Of a DNA stretch of 29,545 bases, positions 1-6,820 are shown in pieces. Every line of letters begins with the position of its first letter. Positions within the stretch are counted from its first letter, which is position 1. The stretch is from URNF01 sp045634325 (GTDB lineage: Bacteria; Bacillota; Clostridia; Oscillospirales; Acutalibacteraceae): assembly GCA_045634325.1 (NCBI GenBank), contig JAZRAA010000012.1:1-29545 (forward strand), read 5' to 3'. The notes under the pieces are model-generated. The model was not told the origin of the DNA, did no database searches, and was given only the letters and a program-made list of their open reading frames with translations. The translations under genes and the position numbers were made by a program.

Positions 1-1
1 A

Positions 2-1117
2 AAAGTTTCCCGTGCGAAACTCGCTTACGTTATCGATGCCACGGCAGCGCCGATTTGTATGATTGCGCCCATTTCTTCGTGGGCGGTGGCGGTGTCGGAA
101 TACACCACCGGCGTGATTGGTGCAAACGGCGAGGAAATTTCCAGTCTCGCACTGTTCTGCAAAGCCATTCCGTATAATTTCTATTCCTTGCTTTCGTTTG
201 TGTTCATCATTGCACTGGCACTGATGAAATTCGATTTCGGCCCGATGAAACTGCATGAGAAAAATGCTCTGAGCGGTGATTTGTTCACCTTCGGCGGCGA
301 GGTTCTCGGCGGCGAATCGGCAGAAGACGGCAACAAAAAAGCCAAAGTGGTCGATTTGGTTTTGCCGATTGTGTTGCTCATTGCCCTTTCGGTTGTAGCG
401 CTCATATATGTCGGCGGCTTCTTCGGCGGCGACCAAGCGGGCAACTTCATTGGCGCATTTGGTGACACTGATGCGACGGTTGGTTTGCCGCTGGGCGGAC
501 TGGTGGCGTTGGTGGTGACGGTGATATACCTCATCGCACGTCGTTTGGTTTCTTTCAAAGAAGCAATGTCCTGTATCCCCAAAGGCTTTGTGGCGATGGT
601 ACCTGCCATTCTCATTCTCACCATGGCAACCGCGCTGAAAACCATCACCGGTATGCTCGGTTCTGAGCCGTTCGTGCAAAACGCGTTGGCAAATGCGGGC
701 GCACTGCACAATTTCTTGCCGGCTATCATTTTCTTGGTAGCTTGCGGCATTTCATTTGCGACCGGTACCTCTTGGGGCACGTTTGGTATTCTCATTCCGA
801 TTGTGTTGTCGGTGTTCCCGGCGGGCAGCGAACTGATGATTATCGGTATGTCTGCTTGTTTGGCGGGTGCTGTGTGCGGCGACCATTGTTCGCCCATTTC
901 GGACACCACCATCATGTCCTCGGCGGGCGCACAGTGTGAACACGTCAACCACGTGTCCACCCAGTTACCGTATGCCGTTACGGTGGCCGCGGTATCCTTT
1001 GTCGGCTACATTGTAGCGGGCTTTGTGCAAAACTGGCTGATTGTACTGCCGATTATGGCGGTCGTGATGGTCGCGGTGCTGTTCGGCATTAAAGCGGTGA
1101 CCAAGAAAAATGCATAA
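2..1117 (+). CDS. nhaC: Na+/H+ antiporter, NhaC family (5' truncated)
   Basis: This is the C-terminal part of a polytopic membrane antiporter; the reading frame is open to the left edge, so the start lies outside the window. The first codons read KLAYVIDATAAP followed by an APISSWA motif, which is typical of NhaC-type carriers. Further typical stretches are FATGTSWGTFG and GAVCGDHCSPISDTT near the C-terminus, with conserved Asp/His/Ser residues in a broken helix. Hydrophobic segments alternate with short loops over the whole length. The NhaC family exchanges Na+ for H+ (some members exchange organic acids or amino compounds), so the exact substrate cannot be read from sequence. A strong terminator follows directly, so this is the end of its transcription unit. 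Confidence 0.9.
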   Translation, partial: KVSRAKLAYVIDATAAPICMIAPISSWAVAVSEYTTGVIGANGEEISSLALFCKAIPYNFYSLLSFVFIIALALMKFDFGPMKLHEKNALSGDLFTFGGEVLGGESAEDGNKKAKVVDLVLPIVLLIALSVVALIYVGGFFGGDQAGNFIGAFGDTDATVGLPLGGLVALVVTVIYLIARRLVSFKEAMSCIPKGFVAMVPAILILTMATALKTITGMLGSEPFVQNALANAGALHNFLPAIIFLVACGISFATGTSWGTFGILIPIVLSVFPAGSELMIIGMSACLAGAVCGDHCSPISDTTIMSSAGAQCEHVNHVSTQLPYAVTVAAVSFVGYIVAGFVQNWLIVLPIMAVVMVAVLFGIKAVTKKNA

Positions 1118-1122
1118 TGCAC

Positions 1123-1156
1123 ACACCCCTTGGGCAGTAGCCCAAGGGGTGTTTTC
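1123..1156 (+). terminator. Rho-independent terminator after nhaC
   Basis: A perfect 13-bp stem (1123-1135 with 1140-1152) with loop AGTA is followed by a short T run. It lies 6 nt after the nhaC stop codon. Confidence 0.93.
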
Positions 1157-1196
1157 TTGTTCATAAAGAGAATTTTATTTTTTATAAAAGTTTTAC

Positions 1197-1225
1197 TTGA
1201 CAAGTGTATATGTAATGGGTATAAT
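1197..1225 (+). promoter_or_regulatory. Sigma-A promoter for tRNA-Arg
   Basis: TTGACA (1197-1202) and TATAAT (1220-1225) are both perfect consensus boxes with a 17-bp spacer, 22 bp upstream of the tRNA. This is the strong promoter expected for a stable RNA. Confidence 0.9.
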
Positions 1226-1247
1226 AATAGCCGTTAACGAAATATAT

Positions 1248-1324
1248 GCGCTCGTAGCTCAGCTGGATAGAGTGTTTGACTACGAATCAAAAGGTCAGGG
1301 GTTCGAATCCCTTCGGGCGCGCCA
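1248..1324 (+). tRNA. tRNA-Arg (anticodon ACG)
   Basis: A full cloverleaf can be folded. The acceptor stem is GCGCTCG (1248-1254) with CGGGCGC (1314-1320). The anticodon stem TTTGA/TCAAA encloses loop CTACGAA with anticodon ACG. The T arm carries GGTTCGAATCC, and the CCA end is encoded (1322-1324). It is transcribed alone, since a promoter lies directly upstream and a terminator starts right after the CCA. ACG is normally deaminated to ICG and reads CGU/CGC/CGA codons. Confidence 0.96.
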
Positions 1325-1369
1325 AAAAGAAACGACAATTTTCGACAAGAAAGTTGTCGTTTCTTTTTG
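1325..1369 (+). terminator. Terminator after tRNA-Arg
   Basis: A 14-15 bp stem is formed by about 1324-1338 and 1354-1368, whose 3' arm ends in a run of five T. It begins immediately at the tRNA CCA end. Confidence 0.88.
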
Positions 1370-1478
1370 TTCTCTTCACTATTCTCTTTTCGTTATTCTC
1401 TCTTCTCTAAAATTGTCGTTTCCAGATAATAGATAAGAGAGAAAAGATAAAAGAAAATGTGCTTTGCTTCGCAAAGCG

Positions 1479-1507
1479 TTGATTTAAAAAGTGAATTATG
1501 ATATGAT
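1479..1507 (+). promoter_or_regulatory. Promoter of the AT-rich two-gene cassette
   Basis: TTGATT (1479-1484) and TATGAT (1502-1507) are separated by 17 bp. The expected transcription start (about 1514) lies directly in front of the GAGG ribosome binding site of the next gene, so the leader would be very short. A 7-bp hairpin (1461-1477, GCTTTGC/GCAAAGC) precedes the -35 box. Confidence 0.6.
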
Positions 1508-1526
1508 TAAATTAGAGGTGAAGATA

Positions 1527-1877
1527 ATGAATAGTCCATTACTCGAAAAATCACTTGATTTTGCAACTAAAATAGTTTTATTTTATGAAGATTTTTCTAA
1601 AACAAGAAAAGATACAACTATTGCAAAACAATTACTTCGTTCTGCTACGAGTGTTGGTGCAAATATAAATGAGGCAATATATGGCAATAGCAAAGCAGAC
1701 TTTATTTCTAAATTACATATTTCGCTTAAAGAAACAGGTGAAAGTATTTATTGGCTTAATCTTTTAAAAAGAACGAACTTAATTGATTATAATTTTGATG
1801 AATTACTCTCACTCTCTGAAGAAATCAAACGAATGTTGATAGCATCATTGAACACGGCAAAGGAGAATAATAAATGA
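1527..1877 (+). CDS. Four-helix-bundle protein, S23 / Avd-like family
   Basis: A 116-residue, all-helical protein of the 'four helix bundle protein' family, related to the S23-type proteins encoded in 23S rRNA intervening sequences and to the Avd accessory protein of diversity-generating retroelements. Diagnostic features are the LLRSATSVGANINEA stretch near residue 40, the following SKADFISKLHISLKE helix, and a C-terminal EEIKRMLIASL helix. The start at 1527 is chosen because GAGG (1515-1518) lies 8 nt upstream; a frame extension to 1491 has no such site. The stop overlaps the next start by 4 nt (ATGA), so the pair is translationally coupled. Base composition is far more AT-rich than the flanking genes. 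Family members probably bind nucleic acid, but the role of free-standing copies is not established. Confidence 0.85.
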   Translation: MNSPLLEKSLDFATKIVLFYEDFSKTRKDTTIAKQLLRSATSVGANINEAIYGNSKADFISKLHISLKETGESIYWLNLLKRTNLIDYNFDELLSLSEEIKRMLIASLNTAKENNK

Positions 1878-2767
1878 ATAGTACATTTTCGAAGAATTTA
1901 AAAAGAATTAGAACGGATAGAGGATTTACACAGCAACAGTTTGCAGAAGCAACAAAATTAAAAAGAAATACCATTGCTTGTTATGAAACAGAAAGACGAG
2001 AATGCGACTTTGATACATTAATTCTTTTTGCAAACACACTCAAATGTACTATTGATGAACTTCTACTTGAAAAATCAGAAAACATCTGTTTAGAAGGCAC
2101 TGAAAATTTACATAAAGAAAGTCTAAAGGGATATATTTATATACTAACCAATCCATCTTTTCCAGATTATGTGAAAATTGGATACGCAGACAATGTTGAT
2201 AACAGACTTCAACAGCTTAACAATAGCGAATGTACGCCGTTTGCTTTTCGGGTTTATGCAACTTATGAAGTAGATTCGCGTTTATCAGATTTAAAAATCC
2301 ATTCTATCATAGATAAGTTGAATCCAGATTTACGCTCTATCGACAATTTTAATGGCAAAAAAAGAGTTCGTGAATTTTATGCAATGTCCGCCGAAGATGC
2401 ATATTCACTTTTAGAAGCTATTGCTGAAATACATAATTTCACAAACAGATTGAAAAAATGGGAACCGAATCCAATTGAAAGAAAAGCTGAAGAAACTGCT
2501 GAAGAAATACAGTTAGAAAAAAAGGCAAGACATTTGAACTATACTTTTGATGATTGGCAAATCCCAAACAATGCTGAATTGGAATTTGCAAACGATACCA
2601 CGATAAAATGTAAAGTTGTTAATAGAAGAAAGATTGAATTTAATGGTGAAATTCTTTATATGACACAGTTGGCAAAGAAAATCACTGGCAACGAATCAAT
2701 TGTTCATGGACCAGGTTGGTTTGCACAAAATTTTAAATATAATGGTAAGCTAATAAAAGATATTTAA
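1874..2767 (+). CDS. XRE-type HTH fused to GIY-YIG-like (T5orf172/MUG113) domain
   Basis: A 297-residue protein in three parts. Residues 1-65 are an XRE/Cro helix-turn-helix (FSKNLKRIRTDRGFTQQQFA, then RNTIACYE). Residues about 84-185 look like the T5orf172/MUG113 branch of the GIY-YIG fold: GYIYILTN, then VKIGYADNVDNRLQQLN with the conserved Arg, and a later REFY with a candidate catalytic Glu. Residues about 230-297 form a small C-terminal domain (RRKIEFNGEILYMTQLAKKI, then GPGWF) resembling RAMA/DUF4357-type modules of restriction-associated proteins. It is coupled to the preceding gene by ATGA and has AGGAG at 1861-1865. It is very AT-rich, which suggests transfer. It may be a DNA-targeted nuclease or a self-regulating factor; nuclease activity is inferred from the fold only. 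Confidence 0.8.
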   Translation: MNSTFSKNLKRIRTDRGFTQQQFAEATKLKRNTIACYETERRECDFDTLILFANTLKCTIDELLLEKSENICLEGTENLHKESLKGYIYILTNPSFPDYVKIGYADNVDNRLQQLNNSECTPFAFRVYATYEVDSRLSDLKIHSIIDKLNPDLRSIDNFNGKKRVREFYAMSAEDAYSLLEAIAEIHNFTNRLKKWEPNPIERKAEETAEEIQLEKKARHLNYTFDDWQIPNNAELEFANDTTIKCKVVNRRKIEFNGEILYMTQLAKKITGNESIVHGPGWFAQNFKYNGKLIKDI

Positions 2768-2810
2768 AAACAAATTTCCAATAATGAAAAATAATTTTTA
2801 AAACATGTAG

Positions 2811-2823
2811 TGGTTCAAATCCA
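2811..2823 (+). other. tRNA 3'-end-like fragment (possible att remnant)
   Basis: TGGTTCAAATCCA is a T-arm/T-loop-like sequence, identical over 13 nt to the T arm of the tRNA-Met at 29471-29483, and it is followed within 8 nt by a terminator. No other tRNA parts are present. It could be the relic of a tRNA used as an integration site, or chance. Confidence 0.3.
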
Positions 2824-2830
2824 TAAGTCG

Positions 2831-2869
2831 AAAACAACGGACATTGCGTTTGCGGTGTCCGTTGTTTTT
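2831..2869 (+). terminator. Terminator downstream of the AT-rich cassette
   Basis: A 13-bp perfect stem (2831-2843 with 2856-2868) ends in a T run. It sits 60 nt after the HTH gene and directly after the tRNA-like fragment. Confidence 0.88.
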
Positions 2870-2876
2870 GTTCCGG

Positions 2877-2905
2877 TTGAAAATCGCTTTCGTTTGTGCT
2901 ATGCT
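2877..2905 (+). promoter_or_regulatory. Promoter of the GNAT gene
   Basis: TTGAAA (2877-2882), a 17-bp spacer, an extended -10 TG at 2897-2898 and TATGCT (2900-2905) lie 34 nt upstream of the start codon. Confidence 0.7.
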
Positions 2906-2939
2906 CATTTTATAAATTAGTATTTACGGAGAAAAAGAT

Positions 2940-3374
2940 ATGACCACGATACGCAATATGAACGAAAGCGATAAACCCTATGTACAGGAAATGATGCGGG
3001 TGTTTTATGCTTCGCCTGCCGTTCACACTGACGGCTCGGACGAGATTTTTGCAAACGACATCGAAAATTGTGTCAACGACAATCCCTTTTTAGAGGGCTA
3101 TATCATCGAGGACGAGGCGCAGATACAAGGGTACGCCATGGTTGCCAAAAGTTTTTCCACGGAATTTGGGAAACCTTGTATTTGGATTGAAGACTTGTAT
3201 CTGAAAGAGCAGTTCAGAGGGTGCGGTTTGGGGCAACAGTTTTTCGATTTTATCACGGCTAAATATTCCGATTGCATTTTCCGCTTGGAAGTGGAAGCGG
3301 ACAACGAGCGTGCTGTCAAATTATATCAAAAATGCGGATTCACCGTTTTGCCGTATATGGAAATGAAAAAATGA
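2940..3374 (+). CDS. GNAT family N-acetyltransferase
   Basis: A 144-residue single-domain GNAT protein that should transfer an acetyl group from acetyl-CoA to an amine or a protein N-terminus. The acetyl-CoA pyrophosphate-binding motif A is visible as LYLKEQFRGCGLGQQFF (R-x-x-G-x-G type), preceded by the IWIEDLY strand and followed by motif B, LEVEADNERAVKLYQKCGF. The start has GGAG about 9 nt upstream and its own promoter. Length is normal for the family. The substrate cannot be predicted. Base composition returns to the chromosomal pattern here, marking the right border of the AT-rich cassette. Confidence 0.88.
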   Translation: MTTIRNMNESDKPYVQEMMRVFYASPAVHTDGSDEIFANDIENCVNDNPFLEGYIIEDEAQIQGYAMVAKSFSTEFGKPCIWIEDLYLKEQFRGCGLGQQFFDFITAKYSDCIFRLEVEADNERAVKLYQKCGFTVLPYMEMKK

Positions 3375-3393
3375 GGTTTTTTCGCAAAATCCA

Positions 3394-3422
3394 TTGAGAT
3401 ATGGCGATGGATATGGTATGCT
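3394..3422 (+). promoter_or_regulatory. Promoter of the GH31 gene, flanked by an inverted repeat
   Basis: TTGAGA (3394-3399), a 17-bp spacer and TATGCT (3417-3422). The promoter is bracketed by a 7-bp inverted repeat, GCAAAAT (3384-3390) and ATTTTGC (3434-3440), which could be a looping operator or chance. Confidence 0.6.
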
Positions 3423-3466
3423 TTTGGTAACAAATTTTGCCTTTGTGCAAAGAAAAGAGGTATGGT

Positions 3467-5782
3467 ATGGCATATTTTGAATGTCCGAAATTGCCCGTCA
3501 TTCCGGTGGAGTGGTATGCAAACAATGTGGTTTCTTCCATCAAAAAGGAAGAGAAAGCTTTGCTCATTCGTACCAAGGTGCTGGGGAAAAGTTTCACGTT
3601 TTCCGTGACGTTCCCGAAACTCGGCGGTGTCCGTGTGATGCAAAATGCGGGTTTCTTCGCTTGTGAGGAAACCGAAACCATCACATACAGCGGCAAAAAA
3701 GTGCTGAAAATGACCGCCGGCACGCAAACCGCTTTGTTCCGCAAGGACGAAGAGGTAGGTTTTGTGCTGGACGTTTTGAATGCTGACGGCAACGTGGTGT
3801 TCACCTTTACCGGCGCCTCCATTTTGTTCGGTTTTAACGGCAACAAAGTGAAAAAACTCAAAAAGGTAAAATTGCTGTCCAAATTTGAAAACGGCGAGGT
3901 GTTGTATGGTCTCGGCCAGCGCTGCAACACCTTTAACCAGGTCGGTCACGACGTGCTTATCTGGAATGCTGATACGTACATTCACGAGCCGTGGGGCGAC
4001 GACGGTGACGACCACAACGAAGCGTACCAGAACGTGCCGATTTTGCACAGCACCAAAGGCTATACCTTGTTTATCAACTCCATGTACGGTGCGTGGGCGG
4101 ATTTCGGCAAAACCGTGCCGCATGAATACAGCTTTGATTTTAACGGCCCGACCACTGACTTTTTTGTGTTCACCCGCACCCCGCAAGAGAACCTGCTTTC
4201 TTATGCCGATTTGACCGGCCACTGCATTTTGCCGCCCAAGTGGGCATTCCAATATTGGATTGGCGCCGCATCGCTGTTGTGGAACTTAAACCCCGCAGAC
4301 AATCGGGACGGCATGACGTGGCAGGAAGTGTTGCGCAGTTACATTGACGGCTATAAGGCAATCGGTATTCCGCACATTGCGGCGTGCTTTGGTGAAGGCG
4401 CACCATCCGAAGCGGGACCTGAAGGCTATGACATTGCCGCCGAGACGGGTATGCGGATGTTCCGTTGGAACCGTCCTGCGTTGTATCTGCCGTATGATTT
4501 AAACGAAGATTTGGTGGAAAAGGTAACCGGCAGCAAAGCCCCTGAGGCGTTGCCGATTGTCACCGCTAAGGGATATAAACGCATTGTTGCTACGGGTTGC
4601 AGCGGTTGGTTCGACTATACCCACCCCAACGCAAAACCCGTTATCAAAGCACACTACGAGCCGTTCTTCAAATGGGGCGTCAAGGGTGCCATGCTGGACT
4701 ACGGTGAATATGTGCGCACGGACGGCCTGTTATATAACGGACAGGACGGCAATGCCATGCACAACGTACATACCTATTATTATAATAAGACCATGAAAGA
4801 GATTTTCGAAGAGGAAATGGGCGATGACTACGTGTTGTTCAGCCGTTCCGGCTGTGCGGGCAGTCAGTCGCAAGCGTGTCAATTCGGCGGCGACCAAGCA
4901 TCTTGTTTTTATGGTTTGTTGCAAGCATATTATTCCGGTGTCAATGATATGGCATCCGGTTACAACATGTGGGGCAGTGACGTTGGTGGTGGACACGGTG
5001 ACGGCACTCCCGAATTGTATATGCGTTGGGTGCAGTTTGGCGCGTTCAGCCCGTTCATGCGTGCACACGGCTTGGGCAAACCGCGTAATCCGTGGGAACA
5101 CGGTGACGAGAGCATCCGTTGCTTCCAGAAACATTTCTGGTGGCGTGAAAATATGCTGGATTACATATACAGCAACGCCATCAAAGCGCACCTGTTCGCT
5201 GAACCGACCATGCGTGCGATGCCCATTGCGTTCCCCGATGAAGATTTGGCGCAAGCGGATACCCAGTATATGTTCGGCAGCGAATTGTTGGTAGCACCCG
5301 TGTTGACCGAGGGCAGACAGTGCAGAAAAGTGACTTTCCCTCGTGGCAACTGGTACGGCTTGTGGGATGCCAAACGTATAGAAGGCGACCGCACTGTTAT
5401 GGTGGATGCGAAATGGGACACCATCCCCGTATTCCTGCCCGCCGGTGCCGCCATGCAACTGGAAGTGGCGGAAAGCCTCAATGTTTGCGATTCCATGGCG
5501 GAAGGCAAACGCATTCCCGTTCTGCTCACCACCCCCGCCGATGCCAAACGCACCGTGCGGCAGTATGTGGATAAAACCTCCTATAACGAGTTTGTCACCG
5601 ATATGGTGGACGGCGCACACACCGTTGAAAACGTAAACGGTGCCGATTTGAAAGCGGTGCTCGTATACGGTATGCAACCCACCAAAGTATTGGTGGACGG
5701 CAAAGAGGTGGCGTTTACCACCGCCGACGGCAAAACCGTGATTGAAACTCCCAAAGGCTTCAAAACCGTGCAAGTATTCTAA
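3467..5782 (+). CDS. Glycoside hydrolase family 31 (alpha-glucosidase-like)
   Basis: A 771-residue GH31 enzyme that should cleave terminal alpha-glycosidic bonds with retention. An N-terminal beta-sandwich (to about residue 240, with VLYGLGQRCNTF) is followed by LPPKWAFQYWIG, which opens the (beta/alpha)8 barrel. The likely nucleophile is Asp411 in GAMLDYGEYV, and the likely acid/base is Asp476 in FGGDQAS after LFSRSGCAGSQ. AFSPFMRAHG and YMFGSELLVAPV mark the barrel end and C-terminal sheets. The start at 3467 is preceded by GAGG at 3457-3460. There is no signal peptide, so it is probably cytoplasmic and acts on an imported oligosaccharide. The barrel segment between strands 1 and 4 is unusual for the family. 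The DYGEY nucleophile context is also seen in sulfoquinovosidase-type GH31, so substrate is open. It is a single-gene unit. Confidence 0.9.
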   Translation: MAYFECPKLPVIPVEWYANNVVSSIKKEEKALLIRTKVLGKSFTFSVTFPKLGGVRVMQNAGFFACEETETITYSGKKVLKMTAGTQTALFRKDEEVGFVLDVLNADGNVVFTFTGASILFGFNGNKVKKLKKVKLLSKFENGEVLYGLGQRCNTFNQVGHDVLIWNADTYIHEPWGDDGDDHNEAYQNVPILHSTKGYTLFINSMYGAWADFGKTVPHEYSFDFNGPTTDFFVFTRTPQENLLSYADLTGHCILPPKWAFQYWIGAASLLWNLNPADNRDGMTWQEVLRSYIDGYKAIGIPHIAACFGEGAPSEAGPEGYDIAAETGMRMFRWNRPALYLPYDLNEDLVEKVTGSKAPEALPIVTAKGYKRIVATGCSGWFDYTHPNAKPVIKAHYEPFFKWGVKGAMLDYGEYVRTDGLLYNGQDGNAMHNVHTYYYNKTMKEIFEEEMGDDYVLFSRSGCAGSQSQACQFGGDQASCFYGLLQAYYSGVNDMASGYNMWGSDVGGGHGDGTPELYMRWVQFGAFSPFMRAHGLGKPRNPWEHGDESIRCFQKHFWWRENMLDYIYSNAIKAHLFAEPTMRAMPIAFPDEDLAQADTQYMFGSELLVAPVLTEGRQCRKVTFPRGNWYGLWDAKRIEGDRTVMVDAKWDTIPVFLPAGAAMQLEVAESLNVCDSMAEGKRIPVLLTTPADAKRTVRQYVDKTSYNEFVTDMVDGAHTVENVNGADLKAVLVYGMQPTKVLVDGKEVAFTTADGKTVIETPKGFKTVQVF

Positions 5783-5787
5783 TGTAT

Positions 5788-5825
5788 AAAGGAACCGAGA
5801 GTAAACCGCTCTCGGTTCCTTTTTT
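5788..5825 (+). terminator. Terminator after the GH31 gene
   Basis: A 14-bp perfect stem (5788-5801 with 5809-5822) and a T run, 5 nt after the stop codon. Confidence 0.95.
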
Positions 5826-5832
5826 CTACAAA

Positions 5833-5862
5833 ACTTTACAGATTACTTGACAGATGTAAAGT
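5833..5862 (+). promoter_or_regulatory. Probable NiaR operator
   Basis: A perfect 8-bp inverted repeat, ACTTTACA (5833-5840) and TGTAAAGT (5855-5862), with a 14-bp spacer, overlaps the -35 box of the nad promoter. The operon encodes NiaR, the niacin-responsive repressor of NAD synthesis, so a NiaR site is expected here. The assignment rests on position and symmetry. Confidence 0.65.
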
Positions 5863-5875
5863 GTGATGGTATAGT
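5847..5875 (+). promoter_or_regulatory. Promoter of the nadA-nadBC-niaR operon
   Basis: TTGACA (5847-5852), a 17-bp spacer and TATAGT (5870-5875). A repressor bound at the overlapping inverted repeat would block RNA polymerase. Confidence 0.85.
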
Positions 5876-5919
5876 GAACGAGTCAAGAACAACAGGGTTG
5901 GGGTTTAGGAAGGATTGGC

Positions 5920-6819
5920 ATGAAAAATACGATTGAGCAATTGAAAAAGCAGAAAAATGCGGTGATTCTCGCGCATTATTATGCGCCCGACGAGGCACAG
6001 GAAGTTGCCGACTTTGTGGGCGATTCATTCTATCTCGCCAAGGTTGCAAAAGAAAGCACCGCTCATATCATTGTGTTTTGCGGCGTTTCGTTTATGGGGG
6101 AGAGCGCAAAAATTCTCTGTCCCGACAAGAAAGTGCTGATGCCGGACTTGGCTGCGGATTGTGCGATGGCACATATGGTGCAAGAAGGCAAAATCGAAGA
6201 AATGCGGGAGAAATACGACGACCTCGCCGTTGTTTGCTATATCAATTCCACTGCAGATTTAAAATGCCAATCGGACGTGTGTGTGACCTCTTCCAATGCG
6301 GTGAAAATTGTGAAAGCACTTCCCAATCAACATGTTTTCTTTATCCCCGACCACAACCTTGGTAAATACGTGGCACAACAGGTGCCGGAAAAACACGTCA
6401 TTCTCAATGACGGTTGTTGCCCGATACATGCAAAAATGTCCGTAGAATCGGTGCTGGCGGAAAAGGCAAAACATCCCACCGCCAAGGTGCTCGCGCACCC
6501 CGAATGTAACCATGCGGTTCTGGAAATGGCGGATTTCATCGGCAGTACCGCCGAGATTATCGCCTTTGCCAACGAGGACACGGCGCGTGCGTATATCGTG
6601 TGCACCGAAGTGGGTGTCAAATTCCGTTTGCGTGAAGATAACCCGCAAAAACAGTTCTATTTCCCGACCCCTTGCCCGTATTGTGCAGACATGAAGAGCA
6701 ACACTCTCCAAAACATCCTGTCCGTTTTGCAAAATGAGGATCGAGAGGTACATATCGATGCGGCGGTGCGTGAACAAGCGTTGCGCCCGCTTTTAAAAAT
6801 GTTGGAGCTTGGAAAATAA
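5920..6819 (+). CDS. nadA: Quinolinate synthase NadA
   Basis: NadA condenses iminoaspartate with dihydroxyacetone phosphate to quinolinate, the second step of de novo NAD synthesis, using an oxygen-sensitive [4Fe-4S] cluster. The 299-residue length is standard for the short form. The three expected cluster cysteines are present: Cys81 (PDLAADCAMA), Cys167 (DGCCPIH) and Cys252 (TPCPYCADM). Substrate-binding stretches include AHYYAPDEAQEVADF, CYINSTADLK, FIPDHNLGKY and HPECNHAV. The start has AGGAAGGA at 5907-5914. It is first in the operon; nadB follows after 1 nt, which fits substrate hand-over of the unstable iminoaspartate. Repression by NiaR in the presence of niacin is likely from the upstream repeat. 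Confidence 0.97.
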   Translation: MKNTIEQLKKQKNAVILAHYYAPDEAQEVADFVGDSFYLAKVAKESTAHIIVFCGVSFMGESAKILCPDKKVLMPDLAADCAMAHMVQEGKIEEMREKYDDLAVVCYINSTADLKCQSDVCVTSSNAVKIVKALPNQHVFFIPDHNLGKYVAQQVPEKHVILNDGCCPIHAKMSVESVLAEKAKHPTAKVLAHPECNHAVLEMADFIGSTAEIIAFANEDTARAYIVCTEVGVKFRLREDNPQKQFYFPTPCPYCADMKSNTLQNILSVLQNEDREVHIDAAVREQALRPLLKMLELGK

Positions 6820-6820
6820 T

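Noticed and set aside
1376..1450. Possible large imperfect hairpin of TTCTCTCTT and AAGAGAGAA tracts after the tRNA-Arg terminator
   Set aside because: These are low-complexity pyrimidine/purine tracts that pair by composition; no flanking repeat or gene supports a mobile element or structured RNA.
4730..5773. A 347-codon minus-strand frame inside the GH31 gene
   Set aside because: It is a shadow of the GH31 coding frame, with no ribosome binding site and low-complexity His/Phe-rich composition.
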